DNA of 64,000 nt from NCBI RefSeq assembly GCF_023159225.1, contig NC_063168.1, positions 63,963,398 through 64,027,397 on the forward strand, given 5' to 3'. The stretch comes from Perognathus longimembris pacificus. Lineage: Eukaryota; Chordata; Mammalia; Rodentia; Heteromyidae. The translations under genes were made by a program, and so were the position numbers. Every line of letters starts with the position of its first letter. The first letter of the stretch is position 1. The notes under the pieces are model-generated. The model had not been told where the DNA came from. It was given only the letters and a program-made list of their open reading frames with translations, and searched no databases. Positions 12,042 to 22,499 of the stretch are shown here, piece by piece.

Positions 12042-12292
12042 AGCCGGTGCTGGTATAATCCTAGCTACTGTAATTCTAGCTACTCAGGAGGCTGAGATCT
12101 GAGGCTCACAGTTTGAAGCCAGCCAGGGCAAGAAAGTCCAGAAGACGCTTATCATCAATTAACTACCAGAAAACAGGAAGTGTGCAGTGGCTCAAAGTGG
12201 TAAGAACACTAGCCTTGAGCAAAAGAAGCTCAGGGATAGTGCCCAGCCCCAGAGTTCAAGCCACAAGACCACCACCACCACCACCACAAAAC
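12042..12292 (+). repeat. Composite SINE (B1-like + tRNA-like), sense
   Basis: Sense copy inserted at the edge of the L2 fragment: a B1-like half (ATCCTAGCTACTGTAATTC, then TCAGGAGGCTGAGATCTGAG), a linker, then the tRNA-like half (AGCCTTGAGCAAAAGAAGCTC) and a tail that has become (ACC)n at 12270-12290. Confidence 0.8.
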
Positions 12293-12601
12293 CAAGTTGT
12301 CATGGTCATTGCAGGGGTTTGAGCGTGGACTGTCATGACCAGGCTTCCCCTGCCTTGGGATCATTTTAAGTTACCTGACTGGGGGGGCAGCAGTCTGTGG
12401 GGGTTCCTGCAGTGGTCAGGTAGGCAACCAGGGGTTGCAGAGGTGCGGTGCTCCCTGGGAGGGGTGGCATCATGGGTGATGTGAAGGCAGAGGGATTCTG
12501 GTTGCTAGGCAGGTTGAAATGTGTTGGAATGCATTCTGCCCTCTTTGAGTTCCACATGGAGACAGCATCAGCTCAGTCTCTTGGCATCCTATTGGAGTAG
12601 A

Positions 12602-13430
12602 TTTTTTTTTTTTGTCTCTCATTTTGTTGAAGTCTCAAAGAGGTGACTAAGTATATTTTGGATACGGGGCCCTTGTCTGATGCATAGCTGGTAAAAATCT
12701 TCTCCCATTCTGTGGGCTTTCTATTTAACTTGTTAGGTTTGTCCTTTGCCATGCAGAAACTCTTTAAGTTAGATGCGATCCCATTTATCTAGTCTTTCTT
12801 TGATTTGTTGTGACCCTGGTTCTTAGGAAGTTTCCTGTGTCTAGGAGCCCTAATGTTTCTCCTGCCTCTTCCTGTAATATTTTCATGGTTTCTGGCTTTA
12901 TGTTGAGGTCTTTAAAGTAGGCCAGATCCAGAGAAACATAGCTTGCATAGTTGCTAGAATGTGCCTATAAATCTACAACTGGATGGTTTAAGAAAATACA
13001 CTGGTCTTTAGGCATTCACACGCAGTGAGATCAAAGGAGGATATTCCTAGGAGAGGAACACAAAGGTGCAATACTTACTTGCATCTGATCTTAATAATAT
13101 TTATGAAAATGAACTCCAGGAAATGGAAACAAAAGTTTATTTTTGTTGCTGTTTTTGTTTTCTTTTCATTTTTTTCTTCTTTATCTGTCTTACGGAGGGT
13201 GAGGAGGGGCACAGAAATGGTGGGACAAAGGGTGAACAAATGCAGCCACTATGTTGGAAATGAATGATACAACTTGTGGGTGGGGATGGGAGGGGAAAAC
13301 TGGGAGAGAGCGAGGGAAGGGGTGACAATGTCCCAAAAGAAAATGTACTCTTCGTCTGATTTATGTAACTGTAACCCCCCAGTACATCACCTTTATACTA
13401 ATAAAAATGCTTGAAAAGAAAAAGGAAAAG
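12602..13430 (+). mobile_element. L1 element with 5' inversion
   Basis: 12602-12917 is antisense L1 ORF2 (TCTTCTCCCATTCTGTGGGC, then CTTTGCCATGCAGAAACTC). At about 12918 it switches to sense L1 3' UTR, which ends with a TATGTAACTGTAACCCCC-like motif and ACTAATAAAAATGC at 13398-13412. The order of the pieces fits twin priming, with several hundred bases of RNA between them absent. Two independent insertions remain possible. Confidence 0.65.
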
Positions 13431-13434
13431 GTCT

Positions 13435-15890
13435 GACTAACCCTCGCAACTTTTGAGGGGCAGGAGTGGATACTCTATTGGCCTCATGGAGTTGAGGATG
13501 ACGAGACTCATTGCTTTGTAATTCTGGCGAACGGTGTAGACGCTGCCTGGATGAGATCCGATGTGACTCACTTGGGTGGGTCTGGGGACAGAGCCTGATG
13601 GAGCCCCGGAGGCCTCCCAATCTGGCCATGTGCTGGGTGGGGCCAGCGCTCTACTGTGACTTCCTTCTCTCCCCACCCACCCCAAACTGGGCCCATCCTC
13701 TGCAGCTGGGCTTTGGGCAGTTTCTTCTTGACCTTGCTTTGCTTTTCACTGGCTTTGAAGCATCAGACATTAACCTGGAACATGTGAAATGATCTAAGTC
13801 CAAAAGAAACAGAAGGCTGATTTGGATCCACTTCTAGATGTGCACACCCAATAGGAAATTGAACCAACAGTTCCTAGTGATCAGAATTGACATTCAGGGC
13901 AGAAGCCTGGTCCAGAGAGCTGCTAAGTCTTATTCAGGCTAGCAAGACTGCCAAGACTTGAGGGCCACTCTAGTCACGCTGCCACCAGTGCTGCCTCAAG
14001 ATCCCCCCAGATTCTGTGTGAAAATGATGAGTAGGGAGAGAAAGTGTGACCTCAGATTGTCATGGCATGGGGCTTACTAGGAGAGAAGAAAGTGACACCT
14101 TCCCTTCCAACCATACTCCTAAGCCATCCCCTCCTACCCACTCCACTCCCTTCTCCAACCCTCATCTCTTCTCCCCTCCAGCCCTCTCCCCCTTCTTCCC
14201 TTCCATGCCTTCCTCTACTTTCTAAGACTGCACCTTCTCCTACAGACCCCCACATCAAGTGAGGGGGCTCAGGACGCTGGTGGATGCTTACAGTCAAGGA
14301 CAGTAGCAACGTGTGGTCTGACTCCCAGCCTGAAAGTTTGCTGCTCACCACCTTTCTGGCCCAAACCTAAGCCTGAGAGGGAAGGAGAGGCATAGCAGGG
14401 AACACAGTGTTCCTGGAGAAGGGACTGCACCTGTGTGGTTTGGATGTGGAAAGTAGGAGGGCTGGAGATGTCCTGCGTGGTATGGCAGTCTGTGGTGACA
14501 AAACAAGAGGGAAGAGCAGAACAGGGAAAGACCCCGGCATTTCAAGGAGGTCCTTGGGAGCCGTGTGGCCTTGTGCAGACATTCCTGGGTAGGAGCTGAG
14601 AGCATATCAGAGCTGGACAGTGAGGCTTGCCTTTCGCTTCCCTGCTTTTCTCCATCCTAGTAAGAGACAAGCCAGTCCTTGAGGACGCAGCAGGCCTGAG
14701 GGCCCAGGGCAGTTTGGGTCTCTGTGGGCCTTGTTGGAGGTGGGAGACAGGGAGCAGAAGAGATTTCAATGAAGTTTGAGATTGAAGTTTGAAGCTTAGG
14801 TGACTTTTAACAGCCACAAGTGATCAGAAAGTTATGAAATTTAATGAAGGTGTTGTTGAGAGACGAGATGGGAGATGCAATGAGGTTTGATTAAAGGCAG
14901 TGAATTGAGAAAACAGCTGTTTACATCCACTGTGTGGGCACACATTTGGTAACATTATTAAAGTAGAACTAATATGTATATATATGTGTATGCATATACA
15001 TATATATACATACATATTTAAAAATCCATCATTTCAACCAACCCCAGTCTGACCTCCATTGCCAACAAGTGGCATGGATTCCATTCTCTGTCTCTGAACA
15101 CATCCTTCCAGAGTGTGGACTTTACCCAGGCACAGGGACAAGGGGAGGAGTCCTACACAGATGTGTGGTAAGCACTGGTGGGCTAGGTACATGAATGAAC
15201 CAGGAGGGAACCAAAGTCAGATGTACAAAAGCAGCGGTGTGCTGGGAAAACTTAAAAAAAGAACAAAAAAAGAACAGGCACCCACCATCTGATTGGAGCT
15301 GCTTTTACACGGAGTTCCCTAGGAACCTATTTTGACCCTGAATATTAGGGAATTTGTACAAGAATGATCACCAGTAGGGGTGGGGAGGGGGCTCTACATT
15401 CTGTAGTCTGGGAGCATTTCCAAACAGCTGGGAACCGGAGGGGATGGTGTCCTAGGGTCCAGCCTGTGCTACAAAAGCAACAAGGCATTTGTTTTTGTTT
15501 TTTGGTTTTTTTTGAGGATGGAAAATGGTACACGGAGCGATGGACATATGGTTATCAGGATTTTAAAGATTATACATGTCATTACTGTGAGCATCTTTGC
15601 ACACGTCGAGTTTCCTCCTTGTGGCTAATCTTGCAGAGAGCCTTCTCAGAGTGAGCGTGTCCAACATGGTACTTCCCCTTCAGAATACAGGTGGAATATT
15701 CTGGGATGAAGGGGATGCTAGGATGATTCTGGGGCAGGGGAAATGCTTGAATAGTTGTAAGCATCATGTTGGCACAGACAAGAGCTTTGGAGGAATTGTT
15801 TAAGTTCAAGTATCTGGAGTTGAACGGGGTTCCTTTTCCATATCCCCTCTCCCCAACTAAGACTAAGTACGGTTAACTTATTGATGGATT
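13435..15890. other. Single-copy region, no gene found
   Basis: Includes a pyrimidine-rich tract at 14095-14240 that generates long open frames on both strands by composition alone, and a short alternating TATA/CATA stretch at 14972-15020. No exon recognised. Confidence 0.4.
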
Positions 15891-15894
15891 GGTT

Positions 15895-16055
15895 GATTTG
15901 ATTCATTTTATCCTTAAGTAGTTGTACAAAGGGGTTTCGACATGTCAGTGTGTGAGTGTAATGCGTCTTGATCAATGTCACTCCTTTCATCACACTTTCC
16001 CATCTCTCCCAACCCCACCCATCTGTTCAATTTGCGTAGTTCAATTATGGCTGAG
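15895..16055 (-). mobile_element. L1 3'-end fragment (type Y tail)
   Basis: Antisense: CCTTAAGTAGTTGTACAAAG, then CATGTCAGTGTGTGAGTG, CTTGATCAATGTCACTCC and CATCTCTCCCAACCCCACCC. Same family as at 20.15 and 54.85 kb. Confidence 0.65.
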
Positions 16056-16279
16056 TCTTAAGAGCTTGCTTGCTGCTTATTGTCACTATAAAAGACGGTG
16101 CTCCCTTGGGAAGAGTGAGCCCAAGTCTTTCATTTAGGTTAAAATCTCATGGACAAAGTAATTTGTGTGGCTAGACAGCGGTTCACGGAGCAGGGCCACG
16201 TTTGGAGCTCTGGGTGCCTGTCTCTTCTCATCTCTCAACATGCTCTAACATTGTGACAACTGTCTTTATTACCAGTCAC

Positions 16280-16460
16280 ACATCTGAAGCACGGGCTTGA
16301 GCCAGGCATTTCATAAATGTTAACGTCTCACTTTATTTTCTTGGCCATCCTTGGAGGCAGCTAATGTGGTTGACAGGGGAGAAAACTAGGGCACAGAGGG
16401 TAAATATTAAGCAATTTGCTTAAGGACCCATAGCTAACAAGTGGCTTTATTGGGCAAGAA
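16280..16460 (-). repeat. MIR SINE fragment
   Basis: Antisense MIR: 'gccaggcatttcataaatg', 'ggggagaaaactagggcacag', 'gcttaaggacccatagctaac' and 'aagtggctttattgg'. Confidence 0.65.
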
Positions 16461-16514
16461 CATAGAAAGCTAAGAGAGAGCCTAAGTGGAACTAAGTGGT
16501 TCATATTGTGTGAG

Positions 16515-16515
<1 letters not shown>

Positions 16516-16555
<40 letters not shown>
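16516..16555. repeat. (GT)n microsatellite
   Basis: Twenty uninterrupted GT units with no neighbouring SINE. Confidence 0.95.
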
Positions 16556-16556
<1 letters not shown>

Positions 16557-16559
16557 TGG

Positions 16560-17245
16560 ATTAATGGGTGGACAGGTAAAGCAGATACAGAGGGACACTG
16601 AGAGTTCAGGGACCAGGGTGCTTATCCCAGACTGGCTTGGAGTGGGGAACAGTCATCAAGTACTTTCTGAAGGATAAGATGGCAGGTAGTATTTAAGGTG
16701 GAATAAAAGTGAGCCAGGAGAAGGTTACTTTGTGGTTGGAGAGGGAAAATGCTATCCAGAAAAGACTAACCTTCAATACATGGATGATTTTGTCAGGGAT
16801 AAAGCATGGACCCTGGGCACTCTTAGAGCCCACAGAGTGGATGGAGTAAGTTAGGTTACTATGGAGACAGTAGAGAAAATGGTGGAGCCATTTATGAACT
16901 GAGGGAGGCACCTGGATGAAGAGGAATTCCAGGCCGAGCTTCACACTGAATGATTGTGTCTGGCCTCAGGAGGGTAATTACTGGCTCAGACAGGCTACCA
17001 GAACATTCCAGCCACAGAGGGAGGTGCACATGGTCTCCTATTTCACTCAGATATTTTGGTCACAGCGCTACCAAACTAACTAATACATCTTACTAGAAAC
17101 ATTTCCTCATGTCAAGAACTCTTTTCCTAAGTGCTATGTCAATGGATATAAGTCTTGTAATACCATTTCATATGTTTGTAATTTAGTTATTTTCCCCCCT
17201 AGCATTACACATTCTTTTTTTCGTATTGCAAATGCTGCAATGGGA
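16560..17245. other. No recognisable feature
   Basis: Single-copy-looking sequence. No exon, RNA gene or named repeat seen. Confidence 0.4.
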
Positions 17246-17303
17246 ATCCTTCCTTCCTTCCTTCCTTCCTTCCTTCCTTCCTTCCTTCCTTCCTTCCTTC
17301 CTT
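17246..17303. repeat. (CTTC)n microsatellite
   Basis: About 14 perfect CTTC units at the tail (T-rich) side of an antisense L1 3' end, so it probably expanded from that tail. Confidence 0.95.
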
Positions 17304-17309
17304 CTTGTC

Positions 17310-17945
17310 TTTCATTTATTTATTGTAAAGGTGATGCATAGAGGGATTACAGTTATATAGGTCAGGTAATGAGTACATTTCTTTTGGAATAGTGTCACCT
17401 TTTCCCTCATTTTCCTTTTTTTTGTTGTTGTTGTTATTAAAAAAATAGTATTTTATTAGGGCAAAGTCTTTTTAAAAATTTTATTGTCAAACTGATGTAC
17501 AGAGAGGTTTACAGTTTCATACGTTAGGCCTTGGATACATTTCTGGTACTGTTTGTTACCTCCTCCCTCATTCCCCCCTCCCCCTCCCAGTTTTTCCCTC
17601 CTGACCCCCTCCATTACAAGTGTGTAGTTCATTTTCAACACAGTATCTAGTGAATATCACTGCTGCATTTATTCACCCTTTGTCCCACCATTTCTGTGCT
17701 CCCCCTCTTACATTTCCCCAAACAGATAAACTTACATACAAAATGTGCAGAAATAAAAAAGAGTCAGAGGAGAGAGAAAAAAGCAAAGTAACAAAAAACA
17801 CAAAACCTCTCGTTTCCATTTCTTGGAGTTCATTCTAATAAACATCATTTTATACAGTCATAGGCACATAGCTAATGTGCCTCTGTGATTGTCTCTTAAG
17901 AATATCCTCCTTAGGTCTCGCTGTGTGAAGGTTTAGAGTCTTGTA
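17310..17945 (-). mobile_element. L1 3' UTR with a younger L1 tail inside
   Basis: An older L1 3' UTR (17310-17415 and about 17586-17945) is split by a second, less diverged tail at about 17470-17585 (CAAACTGATGTACAGAGAGG, then TTAGGCCTTGGATACATTTC). The older copy resumes with CAGTTTTTCCCTCCTGACC and AGTTCATTTTCAACACAG, as in the uninterrupted copy at 29.6 kb. Exact junctions are not clear. Confidence 0.6.
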
Positions 17946-18109
17946 TAATTTATCATGTCCAAGTGTAATTTTTTTGTCTTTTATCATCCATGCAATAGAA
18001 ATCTTTGCACAGGCAATTTTATCACTTTAAAGACTTTAAAAAAATGTCTCAATGCTTCTTCTTTAATATAATTAAAATTTTAAATTATTATTTTTTCTTG
18101 TAATTTTAT

Positions 18110-18247
18110 TTTTTTAGATTTAAAAAATTATCCTTAAGTAGTTGTACAAAGGAGTTGTCATTTAACAAGAGTTTATGTATGCAATATATCTTGAACAATG
18201 TACACCCATCCTTCCCCTCCCCATCCCTTTCTTCACTCTTCTTAGTT
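18110..18247 (-). mobile_element. L1 3'-end fragment (type Y tail)
   Basis: Antisense: TTATCCTTAAGTAGTTGTAC, then CTTGAACAATGTACACCC and CCCCTCCCCATCCC. The solo LTR is inserted at its right edge. Confidence 0.6.
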
Positions 18248-18524
18248 CTGTAGTGTAGGGGATGGCTATGCCTTTAAGAGGGACGGCTGGCTCTAGCCCG
18301 TCCCACCTCCTTCCGGCTTCAACTGGAAGAGAAGCCAGGCCAGCCCCCGCCTCTCAGCGGCAAGCACACGTGCCACCATGGCGTCGGAGACCCCAGAGGC
18401 CCGGTCCTTGGGGGACTTTGGTCTCCACCCATAGAGGAAGTGCTGTGACATCACTGTGATAGACAGTTCACTAGCCAATCATTAATACCCAGTCAGTCCC
18501 TCCTCTTCCTGCCGCCATTACTGT

Positions 18525-18531
18525 TATATAA
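18525..18531 (+). promoter_or_regulatory. LTR TATA box
   Basis: TATATAA lies 22 bases upstream of the LTR poly(A) signal. It is probably the U3 promoter core of the solo LTR and could drive sense transcription into 18.6 kb and beyond. Confidence 0.6.
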
Positions 18532-18546
18532 ACCCCCCCTCCCTTG

Positions 18547-18552
18547 AATAAA
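18547..18552 (+). terminator. LTR polyadenylation signal
   Basis: AATAAA in the presumed R region of the solo LTR. A cleavage site would be expected 15-25 bases downstream. Confidence 0.6.
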
Positions 18553-18799
18553 ATCCTTTGGAAGCCTGTAGACCATCGGAGGCTCCCCCGGGATCTCCGT
18601 GTGAGTGTCCTCTCTTAAACTTAAGGGAGGCTGGGGACGTGCGGGGATTTTTGGCAGCCCTAACTCAGCTCACCTGAGCCCGACAGGGACACGCTCTGTC
18701 CTCCCGCCGGCAGGAGAAGCAGAGCCCACTGTCCCCCACAATGGGAGGCTTGGCGTCTCCCCAGGGGAGACGTGGAGATTAAGCCCGACACTGTAGGAT

Positions 18800-20135
18800 A
18801 TACGTTAGATTTTTTTTTTTTTAACTGCAGAGCTTCTGTATGGAAAAGGAAATAGCTAGCAAGATAAACACATTAGATTCTTAACTCCATTGGTCCCCAC
18901 ATTCTGCTCCTCATTTGTCAACCCCTTCCTCCAATATGCCGTTTATAACTATGCTGCATCTTGATCAATATCACCCTTCCCATAGGTAATTTCCTAAGAG
19001 TTAACTCCCAGATTCAGAATTAGTGAGATAGAGAATACAGGCTTTATAAATAGTGGGAGAAGCACATTGTGATTCTTGATACCCATTGCCAACATTTTTA
19101 GGTAATTCTGTAATTCTCTTTTCTAACGGGGACACTTGATTTCAGATAGAATGCGACTAGCAAATGTAAAACAAGTCTGTAATTTCTATCTCCTGGATAC
19201 AATAGACAAGTTAATGCAGTACAAACAGACTTTTTTTTTGGTTTTTCTGTTTATTTTGATTTTAAGCTAGAAGGTAATGGTTATCAGAAAGGCAAAATGA
19301 TAGAGAGTGAGCCAGAAATGCAGTAGCAGGGAAATTGATGTGGTATCACAAAAGAACTCTGGGTAAGTGTGGGCTTGGATTATATCATCCAGGCCATCTG
19401 TCGCTATCCATTGGTAAGTACTACCAGCTCAGACCCCTATGCCAGGAGATGATACCCCAAACCAGGGGTCAGAGAGCATCTCATTTCTGAATTTATTGGG
19501 TCTGACCTGAGTAGTGAAAACTTTACTCCATGTAACGAAAGATGTAACTGATCATTACAGCCTCTGGGCCATACTTACTTCATAACTCACCCCATTCCAT
19601 CACCTGCCTCATGAAATCAGAATATGATTGAGGAACACCTTTTGCTGTCCTTCCTTGATGTCCTCAGTCTGAAGCTTTACCCTCTTACCCAGGATACACA
19701 GTGCTTTGAACAAAACTATTACTGTGCTCAGTTTCTGGATTTAATCAAAGCTTTGAGATAATGAGCCCAAAGGCATAACTTGGTATTTTATTTGGACTGT
19801 GCTTTTCTTTAACCTTGTTCTTTGGTAGAATATCTTTAATATAGATCCATGTGTCACACACCTTGCTCTTACATTGTTTTCTATAACCATATTTGACACC
19901 TCATTTGACAATGTCAGCATTCACAGTGGTTCCTCAATGCACTTGACAGTATCAGCCCTTAAAATGTTTTCCCAATACTTACATTTGACAAGATCAGCAC
20001 TTGAAATGTTCTACAAAGCGGGGCATTCACAGTTTCAAACACCAGCAACTCCTCTTTCCACAATATCTGTGCACAGTCACTGCTTGTTCACTCACCATGC
20101 TGTTTTATTAGACACATTTATATTTTGTGTTCTTT
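18800..20135. other. No gene found
   Basis: AT-rich sequence. A weak type Y L1-tail resemblance at 18935-18990 (ATGCTGCATCTTGATCAAT) suggests an old fragment. The rest is unassigned. Confidence 0.35.
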
Positions 20136-20139
20136 TTCA

Positions 20140-20300
20140 ATTAACCTTAAGTAGTTGTACAAAGGAGTTTCATTTCCCCATGTCAGTTTATGAGCACAAT
20201 ACATCTTGATCCATACCATCTCTTTCATCATCTTCCCTCATCCCTCCCAACCCCACCCATCCCCTCAATTTTCTTAATTCCATATTCACAAATATATACT
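20140..20300 (-). mobile_element. L1 3'-end fragment (type Y tail)
   Basis: Antisense: CCTTAAGTAGTTGTACAAAG, CATGTCAGTTTATGAGCAC, ACATCTTGATCC and CCTCCCAACCCCACCCATCC. Confidence 0.65.
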
Positions 20301-20349
20301 ATGCCTTTAATTTCAAGAGCTTAGGAAATACCGGGCATTGTGATTAGCC

Positions 20350-20500
20350 TCTCTTCTCCTTTCCTCTTCTCTCCTCTTCTCGCTTCTCCTTCCCCTTTCC
20401 ACTCTTCCCTCTCTCATTTCCCCTTCTTTCCCATTCCTTCCCCTCTCATTTCCCCATTCCTTCTCCTCCACTTCCCCTTCTTGTTCCTTTCTCTTTGTTT
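20350..20500. repeat. Pyrimidine-rich tract
   Basis: About 150 bases almost wholly C and T (CTCTTCTCCTTTCC-type units). It creates spurious open frames on both strands. Confidence 0.85.
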
Positions 20501-20584
20501 CTTTCTTGACTTTGGAATAAAGATCATTAAGATTTTTTTATGTTCGTCTAAAAAAGAACCCCAAATATCTTCTAACCAGCACCA

Positions 20585-20790
20585 TGTACTGAACATTTAC
20601 TTTGTGTTAGGCATTGAGACAAGGGGCTGTCATTCTGTGATCACTCAGTCATCCCGATTCATCTAAGCATGAGGGTAGACCAACCCTCTTTTAGAGCAGA
20701 TGACTTTGAGGCACTGAATGGATAAGCCATGTGAGGGTGTAAATCAAGGAAGGGAAGAACTGGGACTTGGACACCTGTGGTGTGTCCCTA
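20585..20790 (-). repeat. MIR SINE fragment
   Basis: Antisense MIR: 'tactgaacatttactttgtg', 'gttaggcattgagacaagg', 'ttttagagcagatgactttgagg' and 'gaagaactgggacttgg'. Confidence 0.6.
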
Positions 20791-21129
20791 GAGCTTTTAA
20801 GTTTTATCTCCTTGTTGTGAGTTACTGATTAAAGCATCATTATTACAATAGTTCACAAGCAAAGAGCTTTGGGAGGAAAGAAAAGGTACCAACAATTGCC
20901 CGGGCATACTGAAGGAGGGCTTCAGGGGGGAAAACACTTGAAGAGACTTCAAAGTTTCAGGAGGAGTTGGGTCGAGTGGAGAACTGTGAAGAACTTGGGA
21001 ACATGCAAGAAAGGCTTACATTCCAGGCACTATTTGAACAAGTGTCCAGGGTGAAGGTGGCAAAGGTGTGTGGGTTAAATGCAAGATTGGGAAGGGCTTC
21101 GAGTGTGTCAAGTTCAGAGTCTAGGTACT

Positions 21130-21562
21130 ACATATTAAATGACCAAGGGATGAAATGCTTTCAATTTTGGTTGACACCAAATGAAGCAAAACTCAAAGAA
21201 GCAGTTAGATTCAGAGCTTATTATAAACCATTCCGCATACTTTTACCCCTGATGTCACCCATACTGATTTTGGTACCCTGGGTATTGTATATACGTTTAT
21301 CAGAACCAGAGAAGGGAAGGGGAAGATCAAAATGGGGAGACAAAGGACCAAGAGACAAACCCATGCAACAGCAATACTTACAAGAAAATATACTGTAAAT
21401 CAACTGTACAACCTGGGGGTGAGGGAGGGAATTGGGGAGGCTAGAGGTTGGAGAAAAATGAGGGAGGAGGTAACAAGTTTGATAAGAAATGTACTCACTG
21501 CCTTATGTATATAACTCTAACCCCTCTATACATCCCTTTGACAATAAAGAAACAAATAAATA
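21130..21562 (+). mobile_element. L1 3' UTR, 5' truncated
   Basis: Sense L1 3' end: 'taccctgggtattgtatatac', 'agatcaaaatggggagacaaag', 'tgtaaatcaactgtacaacc', 'gataagaaatgtactcactg', ending in ATCCCTTTGACAATAAAGAA with an A-rich AAATAAATAAATAA tail. The open frame at 20967-21398 that runs through it is accidental. Confidence 0.75.
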
Positions 21563-21920
21563 AATAACCCCATTTCAACAAAGAGTTCCAGAAGAAGTGG
21601 AAATGGACTAGGACATATATGCGGGAATTATGGAAGACAAAGGTTAATTTAGTGAAGTCTGTTTATGCAAACTCACCTTCTTGTCCCTTCCTGGCCTTGA
21701 GTGTGAAAGTCTTTCATAAGGGGAAATGTGTGTTCCACATTCAGACAGACAAGAGGAGGGTGGAGAATTCTTCCTGTGCCTGTCGATTCTCGGTTGCTTT
21801 CAGCTCAAATAATTCTTATGGCAAAGTGGCACATCCCTTTAGCCGCCATGCTAAATCTGGGTTTTATTTTATAACTCGAAGAGTTTTTTTTTTTTTTTTG
21901 GCGTTGAGTAACACAATCTA

Positions 21921-21929
21921 GTGTGTGTG

Positions 21930-22004
<75 letters not shown>
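21921..22004. repeat. (GT)n-(GA)n compound microsatellite
   Basis: About 24 GT units with one interruption pass straight into about 18 GA units at 21969. The dinucleotide phase change is abrupt. Confidence 0.95.
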
Positions 22005-22006
<2 letters not shown>

Positions 22007-22105
22007 ATACCTTTGACTATGGTCAGGGTACTGAGAAACAGTGTCCCCAAAGATGCCAGATGCTGGGTGGCTGATCTCAGTGATCCCAGTCTGGGCTTGA
22101 TCCTG

Positions 22106-22276
22106 TGGAAGAGAAAAGAGGAGGGAGAGAGAGAGAGAGAGAAAAGAAGAGAGAGAGGGAGAGAGAAAGAGAGGGAGAGAGGGGGACAGAGGGGGAAAGG
22201 GAGAGAGGGAGGCAGGAGAGAGGGAGAGAGGGAGAGGGAGAGAGTGAGAGAGTGAGAGAGAGCGAGAGAGCGAGCG
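22106..22276. repeat. Long GA-rich polypurine tract
   Basis: About 170 bases of G and A on the plus strand with fewer than ten pyrimidines, built of GAGAGG and GAGA units. It is a candidate triplex (H-DNA) and replication-slippage site. It explains all the SL- and ER-rich open frames here. Confidence 0.9.
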
Positions 22277-22450
22277 GGCGAGCTCCCTGCATTGGGATTC
22301 CCTCCCTTCTCCTGGCCCTCCTGAAGGGAACCTGTGATTTCAATTTTCATCCTCATGGGTGACTGCTGTTGGAGGCCGCTCCATCTGTGCAGGGTTTATC
22401 ACTGCTGCTTCTTAGGTACAGTAACACACAGATGGGGGGGGGGCGAGCGG

Positions 22451-22451
22451 G

Positions 22452-22489
<38 letters not shown>
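22451..22489. repeat. (GA)n microsatellite
   Basis: Third purine run in 600 bases, preceded by a G9-10 run at 22434-22443. Confidence 0.9.
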
Positions 22490-22499
22490 CTCTTGAGTG

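Larger units (their letters stand above)
18254..18790 (+). mobile_element. Solo endogenous retrovirus LTR
   Basis: A 537-bp unit starting TGTAGGGG and ending CCCGACA (TG...CA ends), with the same 6 bases, CTGTAG, immediately outside both ends (18248-18253, 18791-18796). Inside are a TATATAA box at 18525-18531 and AATAAA at 18547-18552, in normal U3-R-U5 order with a compact R. It is much richer in G+C than its flanks. Six-base duplications are typical of class II (ERVK-like) integrases, so a class II origin is inferred. No internal retroviral genes are present, so this is what remains after LTR-LTR recombination. The matching duplications suggest a fairly young insertion. Confidence 0.8.

Noticed and set aside
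18262..18459. Open frame at an ATG in GC-rich DNA
   Set aside because: Lies wholly inside the solo LTR and has no retroviral protein character.
20967..21398. 143-codon plus-strand frame
   Set aside because: Its second half lies in L1 3' UTR sequence that is noncoding in sibling copies at 36.2 and 44.6 kb.
21931..22362. Ser/Leu- and Glu/Arg-rich frames
   Set aside because: Direct translation of GA/CT repeats.
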